Below, piece after piece: positions 52,138 through 61,300 of a stretch of 64,000 nucleotides of DNA. The DNA comes from JALENY01 sp036310185 (lineage in GTDB: Bacteria; Bacillota; Clostridia; Lachnospirales; Lachnospiraceae), in the NCBI GenBank assembly GCA_036310185.1, contig JAXJSH010000070.1:81024-145023 (forward strand). The letters run 5' to 3'. The position numbers were made by a program, and so were the translations under genes. Numbering within the stretch: the stretch's first letter is position 1; each line of letters starts with the position of its first letter. The notes below the pieces were generated by a model that was not told where the DNA came from, searched no databases, and saw nothing but the letters and a program-made list of their open reading frames with translations.

Positions 52138-54123
52138 TTATTCCAGATCATCCAGATTTTTCTTGAGTTCAATCATTTTGTCACGCAGCTCAGCTGCTGC
52201 CTCAAAATTCAGATCCGCTGCTGCCGCACGCATTTTTTTCTGGATTTCTCCAATCAGTTTTTCCAGTTCTTTTCGATTCATGGATTCTGGATCTTTTGCA
52301 AGAACACGCTCAGTCTTTGCAACCTCTTTCGAAATGCTGATCAGGTCACGCACCGCCTTTTTAATCGTCTGAGGCGTGATTCCGTGTTCTTTGTTATATG
52401 CTTCCTGAACAGCACGACGCCGCTCGGTTTCTTCCATCGCATTTTTCATGGAATCTGTCATGTTATCTGCATACATTATGACATGCCCCTGGGCATTTCG
52501 GGCCGCACGGCCAATGGTCTGAATCAGCGAAGTCTCTGAACGCAGGAACCCTTCTTTATCTGCATCCAGAATGGCTACCAGCGTAATCTCCGGAATATCA
52601 AGGCCTTCTCTTAACAGATTGATGCCAACCAGAACGTCAAATACATCCAGCCGCATATCACGGATAATTTCTGTCCGTTCCAGTGTATCAATATCGGAAT
52701 GCAGATAACGAACGCGGATACCATTTTCCTTCATATAATCAGTCAGGTCTTCTGCCATACGTTTGGTCAGTGTGGTAATCAATACCTTATTGCCCTGTTC
52801 CACTTCTTTATTGACTTCGCCGATCAGGTCATCAATCTGCCCCTCCACCGGACGCACTTCCACCTTCGGATCCAGAAGTCCGGTCGGACGGATGATCTGT
52901 TCTGCCCGCACCATCTCATGATCTGCCTCGTATTCACCAGGCGTGGCAGACACAAACAGTATCTGATCAATATGTTCCTCAAATTCCTGAAAATTAAGAG
53001 GCCGGTTGTCCTTTGCGGACGGCAGACGAAAACCATAATCCACCAGTGTGCTTTTTCTGGACTGATCGCCGGAATACATGGCGCCTACCTGCGGAATGGT
53101 TTTATGTGACTCATCAATGATAATCAGGTAGTCATCACCGAAATAGTCCATCAGCGTATATGGCGCCTGTCCTGGTTCCAGACCTGCCAGATAGCGGGAA
53201 TAATTCTCGATGCCGGAACAAAATCCAGTCTCACGCATCATCTCGATATCAAAATTGGTCCGTTCTGCAATACGCTGCGCTTCCAGAAGTTTATCTTCAC
53301 TCTTAAAATAATCGACACGCTCTTTCAGCTCTTTTTCAATCTCAGCAGTAGCTGCTACCATGGTCTCGTGAGGTACTACATAATGAGATGCCGGGAATAT
53401 GGCCACGTGATTCATTTCACATTTTATTTCTCCGGTCAGCACATCTACCTGGGTGATTCGGTCGATTTCATCGCCGAAAAATTCCACACGATAGGCATAA
53501 TCCGTGGCATCCGCCGGGATTATTTCCACCACATCACCGCGTACACGGAAGGTACCTCGATGGAAATCCATTTCATTGCGGTCATACTGTATGTTAATCA
53601 GTTCTTTGATTACATCATCACGGTCTTTGCTCATACCCGGGCGCAAAGATATGATCATGTTCTGGTAGTCTTTCGGACTGCCGATGCCGTAGATGCAGGA
53701 AACGGAGGATATGATAATTACATCACGGCGTTCGCTGAGGGATGCGGTGGCGGAAAGACGCAGTTTGTCGATTTCCTCGTTGATGGCGGAATCTTTGGCG
53801 ATATAGGTGTCGGAGGATGGAACGTAGGCTTCCGGTTGGTAATAATCGTAGTAGGATACAAAATACTCCACTGCATTCTCTGGGAAGAACTCCTTGAATT
53901 CTCCGTAGAGCTGGGCTGCGAGGGTTTTATTGTGAGCAATTATGAGTGTTGGTTTGTTTAGTTGTTCAATGACGTTTGCCATGGTAAAAGTCTTACCAGA
54001 GCCCGTAACTCCTAATAAAGTCTGGCATTGATTGCCTTCTTTGAAGCCTTTTACAAGAGCTTCAATCGCTTGTGGCTGGTCACCGGTAGGTTTATATTCG
54101 GAGTGTAATATGAATTTATCCAT
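52138..54123 (-). CDS. uvrB: Excinuclease ABC subunit UvrB
   Basis: DNA damage recognition helicase of nucleotide excision repair. 661 residues from the ATG at 54123 (GGAG 7 bases upstream; the preceding TTG codon is not needed). Walker A GVTGSGKTFTMANVI, beta-hairpin region YYDYYQPEAYVP, helicase motifs (LVGINLLREGLDIPEI, TIGRAARN), and a C-terminal UVR domain (DLNFEAAAELRDKMIELKKNL). uvrA is not in the window. Confidence 0.98.
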   Translation of the reverse strand: MDKFILHSEYKPTGDQPQAIEALVKGFKEGNQCQTLLGVTGSGKTFTMANVIEQLNKPTLIIAHNKTLAAQLYGEFKEFFPENAVEYFVSYYDYYQPEAYVPSSDTYIAKDSAINEEIDKLRLSATASLSERRDVIIISSVSCIYGIGSPKDYQNMIISLRPGMSKDRDDVIKELINIQYDRNEMDFHRGTFRVRGDVVEIIPADATDYAYRVEFFGDEIDRITQVDVLTGEIKCEMNHVAIFPASHYVVPHETMVAATAEIEKELKERVDYFKSEDKLLEAQRIAERTNFDIEMMRETGFCSGIENYSRYLAGLEPGQAPYTLMDYFGDDYLIIIDESHKTIPQVGAMYSGDQSRKSTLVDYGFRLPSAKDNRPLNFQEFEEHIDQILFVSATPGEYEADHEMVRAEQIIRPTGLLDPKVEVRPVEGQIDDLIGEVNKEVEQGNKVLITTLTKRMAEDLTDYMKENGIRVRYLHSDIDTLERTEIIRDMRLDVFDVLVGINLLREGLDIPEITLVAILDADKEGFLRSETSLIQTIGRAARNAQGHVIMYADNMTDSMKNAMEETERRRAVQEAYNKEHGITPQTIKKAVRDLISISKEVAKTERVLAKDPESMNRKELEKLIGEIQKKMRAAAADLNFEAAAELRDKMIELKKNLDDLE

Positions 54124-54292
54124 CAAAAATCTCCTTTTTAGACGAAATTAATATGACTACTATCAACCAAAAATTTGTGTAATTTAGTTATTCTGATTAT
54201 AGCAAACATCCTTTCAATTGTACAGAACAAACATTCGACTGTTTTACAATAAAAAAGTATAGAAAACTTTGTAGCCTCTATACTTTCCTATT

Positions 54293-54628
54293 CTATATCG
54301 CTATTTTTAATTGTTCGTCTTTAAAAAGATCTGAGATAGATTTATCCATGCAATCAATCTCGTAGAAATTAAGTTCTTCCTCCTGCGGGAGAATTTCTTC
54401 AATAAACGGTTCCAATTCTTCCAAACAGTCTGCAATGGAACTTTTGGTTTCATAATATTCAGAAGTTTTCTTTTCAGACATCAGATTATAATATTCCTTA
54501 TTCAGTTCTTTCACACGGGGAATTTTTTTCAAGCCGAGTTCATCAAACGCCTGCTTTGCAGCTTTGTGAATGGTAATCTCTTCACGACGAGCTTCAAAGA
54601 ATTTTTTACTGTATCCGGCTTTCTCCAA
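54293..54628 (-). pseudogene. Decayed C-terminal end of an ICE-type relaxase
   Basis: About 111 codons, beginning in frame at TTG. The product EKAGYSKKFFEARREEITIHKAAKQAFDELGLKKIPRVKELN and following coil resemble the C-terminal helical part of MobA/relaxase proteins of Firmicute integrative conjugative elements. No relaxase catalytic domain, no proper start and an in-frame TAG just upstream. A relic of a mobile element; I recognise the family from its helical segment, not from a search. Confidence 0.6.
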
Positions 54629-54697
54629 GGTCTTCTATTCCAATATATTTCCATCCTTTGTGTGGAATATCTGCTTTATTCCATCGAGCCACAGCCC
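54629..54697 (-). pseudogene. N-terminal fragment of an ICE-type accessory protein
   Basis: On the minus strand a GTG preceded by AGGAGGGG opens ARWNKADIPHKGWKYIGIEDLGE, then breaks. This start is typical of a short ICE/plasmid-borne protein; the remainder is replaced, in another frame, by the relaxase end. The join is a recombination or deletion scar. Confidence 0.45.
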
Positions 54698-54728
54698 CCC
54701 CTCCTCTACATCAATTTATCCTTTGCAC

Positions 54729-55982
54729 TTAGAGCTCCAAACTATTTTCTTTTAACAAAAAGTCATAGATACTCATCGTAGTAATTCCATCTTCATCTCT
54801 TGTGATATTCACAACATCTTTAACTACAATAATCTTTTTAAAAGAATCATTTACATTTACAAGAGAAGCCTTTTCCTGAATACGTTTTTCTTCCGTTGGC
54901 ATGCTAAAGGCTGATTGAATATAATATCGTTTACTTCCAAGATTCGCTACAAAATCAATCTCCAACTGATTCCTATATTCTTTCCCATCTTCAGCAATTC
55001 CACGTTTTTCAACAACACCGACATCTACAGAATATCCCCTGCTTCGTAATTCATTGTAAATGATATTTTCCATCAGATGTGTTTCTTCAACCTGTCTAAA
55101 CCCTAATCTTGCATTTCTAAGTCCCACATCTTCAAAATAATATTTCAATGGTGTACCAATATATTTTCTACCCTTTACATTATAACGATTTGCCTTGTTG
55201 ATAATAAAAGCATCTTCCAAATGTTCGATATACTGTCTGATTGTATTCAAGCTAATTGTTGACTGAATTGTACTCTTAAATGTAGCTTCAATCTTTGGTG
55301 GGTTTGTCAGTGAACCAATCGCAGAAGCCAGAATGTTAATCAAATCTTCTAATTCCTGAGTTTTTTCAATATTGTGTCTTTCAATAATGTCCTTCAGATA
55401 AGTTTCTTTGAATAAATTTGTCAGATAGCTGATTTTCTGTTCTTCCGTTTTCATTGTTACAGTAAGCGGAAGGCCGCCATATACAACATACTCTGCCCAT
55501 CCCCGATACATATCACCATCATAGGCTTCCATAAACTCTTTAAAAGTTAATGGATAAATATGAATTTCGTCACCTCTACCTCTAAATTCAGTAATAACAT
55601 CCTTAGACAAGAATTTAGAATTGCTTCCAGTTACATATACATCCGCATTTCTGATATGCAACAAGGAATTTAGAACTTCTTCAAACTCCTGCAACATCTG
55701 TACTTCATCAAGCATGATATAATACTGTTCTTCATCCACTATCACCGACTCAATATAATCTAATATTACATCAGGGTCACGATACTTTTTATTTTTACGC
55801 TGATCCAGTTCAATCATAATGATATGTGATGCTGGCACTTCCTGCTCAAGTAAAAAATTTTTGAAAATATTGAATAGAAGATAGGATTTTCCACATCGTC
55901 TAATACCAGTTACAACCTTTATCATTCCATTGTGCATACGGTTAATCAAATCATTCAAGTATTTATCTCTCTTAATTTCCAT
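54729..55982 (-). CDS. AAA_14/DUF4143 ATPase
   Basis: 417 residues from the ATG at 55982. N-terminal P-loop (VTGIRRCGKSYLLFN, Walker A at 26-34), Walker B-like IMLDEVQML, then a DUF4143 C-terminal domain with PLTFKEFMEAY, LGFRQVEETHLMENIIYNELRSRGY and an EIDFV segment resembling a PD-(D/E)XK nuclease core. These ATPases are scattered as accessory genes in gut Firmicutes and Bacteroidetes; role unknown. Preceded by a promoter embedded in three palindromic repeats. AT-rich. Confidence 0.9.
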   Translation of the reverse strand: MEIKRDKYLNDLINRMHNGMIKVVTGIRRCGKSYLLFNIFKNFLLEQEVPASHIIMIELDQRKNKKYRDPDVILDYIESVIVDEEQYYIMLDEVQMLQEFEEVLNSLLHIRNADVYVTGSNSKFLSKDVITEFRGRGDEIHIYPLTFKEFMEAYDGDMYRGWAEYVVYGGLPLTVTMKTEEQKISYLTNLFKETYLKDIIERHNIEKTQELEDLINILASAIGSLTNPPKIEATFKSTIQSTISLNTIRQYIEHLEDAFIINKANRYNVKGRKYIGTPLKYYFEDVGLRNARLGFRQVEETHLMENIIYNELRSRGYSVDVGVVEKRGIAEDGKEYRNQLEIDFVANLGSKRYYIQSAFSMPTEEKRIQEKASLVNVNDSFKKIIVVKDVVNITRDEDGITTMSIYDFLLKENSLEL

Positions 55983-55998
55983 AAGCCATTCTCCTTTG

Positions 55999-56175
55999 CT
56001 GCACATTTTTGACGTTTCCGTCACTTTTATTCAATCACTCTCGCTTTCGCCGACCGCAGTGTTATTGAATATTTTTGACGATCATGGCACTTTTGTTCAA
56101 AATAATTATACCTCTATCAAACGTAAAAATCAATTTTCATTGAATATTTTTGACAGTTACGGCAAAAATATTCAA
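55999..56175 (-). repeat. Three 36-bp imperfect palindromes around the ATPase promoter
   Basis: Units at 55999-56034, 56065-56100 and 56140-56175, all in the same orientation with 30- and 39-base gaps. The third is a perfect 13-bp inverted repeat TTGAATATTTTTG/CAAAAATATTCAA with a 10-base loop; the others keep TTTTTGAC and a TTCAA-like end. One unit lies upstream of the -35, one over the transcript start, one in the leader. Confidence 0.75.
56105..56133 (-). promoter_or_regulatory. SigA promoter of the DUF4143 ATPase gene
   Basis: Minus-strand TTGATT (56128-56133), 17 bases, TATAAT (56105-56110). Confidence 0.75.
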
Positions 56176-56275
56176 AAAATACATAAAAACATCCTACCTT
56201 CCTATGTTCATCCATAACAGCACACATGGCTTCCAGAAAATTCTCCTGTTCTTTCTTTTTCAAGTAAGATAATTA

Positions 56276-56473
56276 TTATCCAAGTTTCGACGGTTCAAGC
56301 AACCCTTTTCGAGTAACACAAAAGCCGCCAGTGCTTTTACTCCCTGTAAATAGATAAACCTTTCCTTCAGATGTAATATCGTACTCATGTATTGCTTGTT
56401 CCGGAAATTGTAATACCCCATTAGCCCTTCCAAAAATCATTAATAGTACTATTTCTATCTTTCTCTTTTCCAT
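56276..56473 (-). CDS. Small hypothetical protein or gene fragment, 65 aa
   Basis: Frame of 65 codons starting 28 bases after the RhuM stop, with a poor ribosome-binding site. Product MEKRKIEIVLLMIFGRANG...GFCVTRKGLLEPSKLG has no recognisable domain. It could be a remnant of a longer gene in this eroded region. Confidence 0.35.
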   Translation of the reverse strand: MEKRKIEIVLLMIFGRANGVLQFPEQAIHEYDITSEGKVYLFTGSKSTGGFCVTRKGLLEPSKLG

Positions 56474-56501
56474 TAAGGATTTCTTTGTTTACTTTACACT
56501 T

Positions 56502-57566
56502 TTATTGCTCCACTGCATCTGCTTCAACAACAATAATTTCATCCTGCCCATCATTTATTAAAATTTTGTCAAAATCACTTTGATAAAGTTGATCTTGTTT
56601 TACTCTATATTTCTCAAACTCACTTAACGCATGCTGTTCCGCCATTTTTGCCGAAATAGTTCCCGCGTGAGTTAGAATATCTTTTCTTGATAGCCGTAAC
56701 ACGCCTTCAAATTGTTCTGCCCAATCCTCCATAGTCATTGGGATCTGTTCTTCAGCTCTGAGCTCTGCTAAATCCAAATAAGCATTCACAATTCTTGCCA
56801 TCGCTGACAGTTCTTCTGCTGTCAAATAATTCTTAGCCACAACCACATCGAATCTCTGTATCTTACCATTCGGTGCATCTTTCCATGTATTTAATCCCAT
56901 GTGTTCTTTTTCACTGTCAGCTCTATGATAAATTACTTCCGCCGCTGTTTCTCCATGTATTGCCCAGTGTAACTGATTCTGCACCTTAGCAAAAAATGTT
57001 CTGGTGGTCTGAGCCTTCGGATCATAGTCAATACTTGTCGCATAAATATCCGTAATTTTCTGATAAAATCTTCTTTCTGATAAGCGTATTTCCCTGATTC
57101 GTTCTAACTGTTCTTCAAAATAATCTTTTGTCAAAACAGTACCAAAATTTTTCAGACGTTCATCATCCATAGTGAAGCCTTTTATTGTAAATTCTTCAAT
57201 AATACCATTCGCCCATTTGCGGAACTGTACAGCTCTCGGTGAATCTACTTTATTTCCGACTGCAATAATAGCTTTTAAATTGTAGTGATTCGTATTATAG
57301 TTTTTTCCATCTGACGCAGTTATTCGAAATTTTCGAATAACTGATTGCTCTTCCAGTTCTCCATCTGAAAATATTTTTTTAAGATGATAATTAATCGTAT
57401 GTGGTTCTACATTATATAAGAGTCCCATCATCTTTTGTGTAAGCCAGACATTCTCATCAAAATATACAGCATTTACATCACTTTCTCCAGTTGCCGTAAT
57501 AAAAGTTAAATATTCAGCCGCTGATGAACGAATAATTGATATTTCCTTTCTATTTTTCTTTCCCAT
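56502..57566 (-). CDS. RhuM family protein
   Basis: 354 residues of the virulence RhuM / DUF family found in islands and mobile elements. N-terminal MGKKNRKEISIIRSSAAEYLTF, conserved VWLTQKMMGLLYNVEPHTINYHLKKIF (helix-turn-helix-like), and a long C-terminal region with KVQNQLHWAIHGETAAEVIYHRADSEKEHMGL. No toxin or catalytic motif is evident. AGAGGT precedes the ATG. A perfect palindrome upstream suggests autoregulation. AT-rich. Confidence 0.85.
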   Translation of the reverse strand: MGKKNRKEISIIRSSAAEYLTFITATGESDVNAVYFDENVWLTQKMMGLLYNVEPHTINYHLKKIFSDGELEEQSVIRKFRITASDGKNYNTNHYNLKAIIAVGNKVDSPRAVQFRKWANGIIEEFTIKGFTMDDERLKNFGTVLTKDYFEEQLERIREIRLSERRFYQKITDIYATSIDYDPKAQTTRTFFAKVQNQLHWAIHGETAAEVIYHRADSEKEHMGLNTWKDAPNGKIQRFDVVVAKNYLTAEELSAMARIVNAYLDLAELRAEEQIPMTMEDWAEQFEGVLRLSRKDILTHAGTISAKMAEQHALSEFEKYRVKQDQLYQSDFDKILINDGQDEIIVVEADAVEQ

Positions 57567-57586
57567 GTTTTTACCTCTTTCATTCC

Positions 57587-57613
57587 CAACTATTTGAAAA
57601 ATTCAAATAGTTG
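57587..57613 (-). promoter_or_regulatory. Perfect palindrome upstream of the RhuM gene
   Basis: CAACTATTTGAA (57587-57598) and TTCAAATAGTTG (57602-57613) with a 3-base centre, about 20 bases before the start codon. A likely operator for the HTH-like RhuM protein. Confidence 0.6.
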
Positions 57614-57873
57614 AATTCTATTTCAATTCGCTACATACGTCTACCCGTTTTGTATTTAACACTCAATTACCCATTACACGAATTCAAGTCACAAATCCGA
57701 TTCGTGTTGTTCCGTCCAAACCGTGTTTTTCAGTCCGAATTATACAGAAAATATGGGTCAAATAGATGTTTTTGCACTGAAAATAACTTAAAATGATCCA
57801 CGAAAGTTTCTCCTTTATGAATCGTTTTATGATAGTTATTACCCCTTTTGCAGATTCAATTATATCAGAATAT
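57614..57873. other. AT-rich intergenic stretch
   Basis: About 260 bases of eroded AT-rich DNA between the RhuM palindrome and a terminator. No ORF or promoter can be supported. Confidence 0.4.
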
Positions 57874-57923
57874 AAAAAGAAAGTACAGAGTAAAACCGAA
57901 CCTTTGTTCTGTGCTTTCTTTTT
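57874..57923. terminator. Strong bidirectional terminator
   Basis: A 16-bp stem (57874-57889 with 57908-57923, one G-U pair) with A and T runs. On the minus strand it follows the gene remnant at 57990-58249. Confidence 0.8.
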
Positions 57924-57989
57924 ACTTTTCTCTTTTATATACTATTTTCTTCTATACTTCTATCAATAACTACCTTTAATTTTTCTGTA

Positions 57990-58249
57990 TCACTGTCTGC
58001 ATGCTTTGATGCAGCGATCCGGATTTCCTTCCGGCTCTGTATATTCTCCCATATCTCCGGCAGGATAACGAATTATTGGAATCAATGTTTTAAAAAGGCT
58101 TGTGATATAAATGTCCGAAGCAACACACTTACTGCATAACCACCCAAAAGCATCATTAAAATACCATACAGGATCAGGAACTGCTGCTTTCCCATCTGCA
58201 CAGTTTTACAGAAAAAATCATATACGGATCCATTATGACGGAAGTCTTT
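57990..58249 (-). pseudogene. Frameshifted remnant of a small membrane protein
   Basis: One frame encodes ...TVQMGKQQFLILYGILMMLLGG..., a single TM segment, and stops at 58082. A second frame continues with SLFKTLIPIIRYPAGDMGEYTEPEG and stops at 57990. Joining the frames gives one plausible protein C-terminus, so a frameshift is likely. No start codon; upstream is closed by TAA. Identity unknown. Confidence 0.4.
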
Positions 58250-58281
58250 TTACCGTAAATATACTGCTAAATATTTAAACA

Positions 58282-58320
58282 TAAAAAGCGAAAATCAGCT
58301 CATGCCGATTTCCGCTTTTT
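58282..58320 (-). terminator. Terminator of the MacAB-type operon
   Basis: AAAAAGCG...CGCTTTTT long stem with internal GAAATCGGC/GCTGATTTT pairing, immediately after the stop of the adaptor gene. Confidence 0.8.
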
Positions 58321-58325
58321 ATGAT

Positions 58326-61300
58326 CTATCTGCTTTTTCCGCTGCTTTTGCCCCCAAACATGGATTCCATAGAGAAACCGCCTCCGTTTCCGGAATATGA
58401 GGTTGTATAATTGACCACATCCAGACAGGAATACCAAAATTCACTTCCCTCGGATAGTCCGGAAACAATTTCAACATTTTCTCCATCGGATATACCGGTC
58501 GTAACCTGTACCGGATCACCAAATGTTTCCGTTTTCTCGTCATAACTGGTGTACACATACACACCACTTTCATCTTCTTCCAAAGCATCTACCGGAATAA
58601 GCAGTATGTTGTCCTTTGTCTCTACTTCAATAGAAACAGACGCATTCATGCCAGCCAGCATATTTTCCATACGATCAATACTGATAACCGCTTCGTATTT
58701 ACTGCTTCCGCCCGAATTCACACCACTCAGATTAATTTCTGTCACAGTGCCATCAAAGGACTGTCCCGGAAAAGCATCCAGCGTCACAAGTGCATTCTGG
58801 TCTTCTTCCAGCGACAAAATATCCATTTCATCGATGCTGACTGTAATTTCCATAGAATTCTGTGGGGTAACGGATAACCAGGTTGTTGTGGTCACACCAT
58901 AGTTTTCTTCAATTTCTTCTTCCATGGCAGTGATTACTGCTGCTGACACTTCAGCAGACAAACTTGCTGCTGCACTGCTTCCGCTCATACCACTGCTTTG
59001 TGACTGTCCTGACGCACTGCCCATACTTGCCGAACCGCTCATACCTGCGGTGCTGTCTGCACCTGAGGAACCACCCATACCTGCACTGTTCTGACTGCCT
59101 GCTGTACTTCCACTTCCCTGCTGTGTATTGCTGCTGCCTCCGCTGACAATCCGTATGCCAAATGCCGGTGTACCGGACTCATAAACCAGCATCAGGGTAT
59201 CATTTACCTGAATATCCGAAGGGCTGCCTGCTGCACAGCTTCCACTGGAAAATGTATAAACCGTAAGGCCGGAAGATAAAGAAAACTGATTAACAGCTGC
59301 CGGATCTCCCATTACAGAATTTAACAACCGAAGACTTACTTCTACAGAACCTTCCGCTCCATTTTCAACTGCTGTAACGATTCCAACATAATTGCCATAT
59401 GCCGCTGTCGTACCATTTCCTGAGCCTGATTCATTGCCAGAACCAGTTCCGCTTCCGGACCCGGATTCATTTTCTGAACCAGTATCACTGCCGGTTCCGC
59501 TTCCCGACCCGGATTCCGTGCCGGATTCGCTTCCGGTTCCAGGTACATTCTCTGAACCGGATCCATTTCCGGTTCCTGACTCATTTTCTGAACCAGCCCC
59601 AGTCCCGGTCTCATTTTCAGAATCATCAGCACTTTCCGCTCCGACTTCATCCTCCGACTGCAGATCACTCTGAGCTGTCGTTCTGGTTTCACTTGCAGTC
59701 ACAATTTCTTCTTCGTTCTCTGTGACCGTATCAGATGACGTACTGCAGGCAAGGATTTTTACCCCGCTGCCAGATCCATAAGATGTTGTAATAATACCGC
59801 CATTGGCTGTCTGAGATTTTACAGAAGCGGATCCGCCATAGGACGTAGTTGTCACCTGCGCACTCTCAGTATCCGTATTTTCTGAACTATCGGTATCTGA
59901 ACTTTCCGCACTTTCTGCGTCTGCGTTTTCTGTATCACCGGAATCATCCGCCTGTGCTGACTCATCCAGACCAGAAATCACACCGGCACATGTGGCATAC
60001 ACATAATTTTCCTGATACAGCTGAAACAGCTCCTGCATCTGTGTTTCCAGTTCCTGACGCTGTTCAAGCAGCAATTCATATTCTCCTGTATAATCGGTAT
60101 CCGTCAGCGACAGCAATGTATCTCCGCTTTGGACCTCTTCATCAACAGATACCTCTACACTGGATACAGTACCTGTAAATCCGGTAATTCTCAATTCACT
60201 GTGAATGTACAGTTCGCCGGTTCCAACTTCTGTTCCATCTTCCGTCGTTACTTTAACAGTCTCACCATAGTCTGCATCGTCATCCGATACCGTAATCACA
60301 GCAGTTCCATTTGTCATACTTTGCACTTTACCGCTTAATACCGTATCGTCCGCTAATGTAACAGACACAATATCACCAGCAGAAAGGCTCACTTCTGTTT
60401 CTATGGAAACAGCCATCATACCGTCCAGGGAAATAAGCATCAATGCTCCATCTTCATACATGGTATCAAGTACGCCCGTACCATTTTCCGCATAAACCGC
60501 TTTCACTTTTCCATCCGTAGAAGCAGTGATCGTGTCCGCAATTTCTTCGTTTTGGTGCTCTTCCAGTTTTTCATCCAGTGCCTCCATATTTTCCTGCACT
60601 TCCACAATTGCAGACATAACAGAAACCGGATCCACCTGAGCAAGAACATCTCCTTCCGACACGGTATCACCATTGGAAACATACCATTTCGTAATTTCCA
60701 CATCGGCCGGCAATTCCAGATCCGCAGAAGTCTCTTCCTGCAGTGTTCCAGTACCCGGAACAACGGAACTGATCTCACCCAGTTCAGCCGTGGAAGAATA
60801 AACCGTTGCTTCTGTCTGTTCTTCCTCCTCGTTATCCGCTGTCATTATTTTTATAACAACGACTAAAATAGCCATTGCACACAGTGCAAAAATCCCGACA
60901 ATATGAGAATGACTCTCTTTTTTCACCGGTTTTCCCACCCGGGAAGCCGCCGGACCGGATGCTTTTCGCTGTTTATTTTCCAGCAGAAGCTGCTTCTTTT
61001 CTTTTTTTGAAAGAAATACAACCATAAAAATGCTGGCTGCATCCAAAACAAAGAAAATAATAAAGATTACAAGCCAATGAGATTTCCATGTCTGCAAAAA
61101 GCTTTTTTCAGACTGACTATTTTCCCTCAAAGAAGACATATCCATATCTTCCGGAAACGTTATCTCACCAGACTCACTTCCCTCCGGCATCGTCATTTCA
61201 CCGGATTCACTTCTCTCCGGCATCGTCATCTCACCGGATTCACTTCCCTCCGGCATTGTCATCTCACCGGATTCACTTCTCTCGGGCATTGTCATGCCAT

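Noticed and set aside
55999..56175. Three 36-bp repeats with 30- and 39-base gaps as a CRISPR array
   Set aside because: The repeats differ too much from one another, one gap holds a SigA promoter, there are no cas genes nearby, and the symmetry is that of operators.
59392..59725. Pro-rich plus-strand frames with PEPDSFP-like repeats
   Set aside because: Antisense of the Gly/Ser/Glu linker in the adaptor gene.
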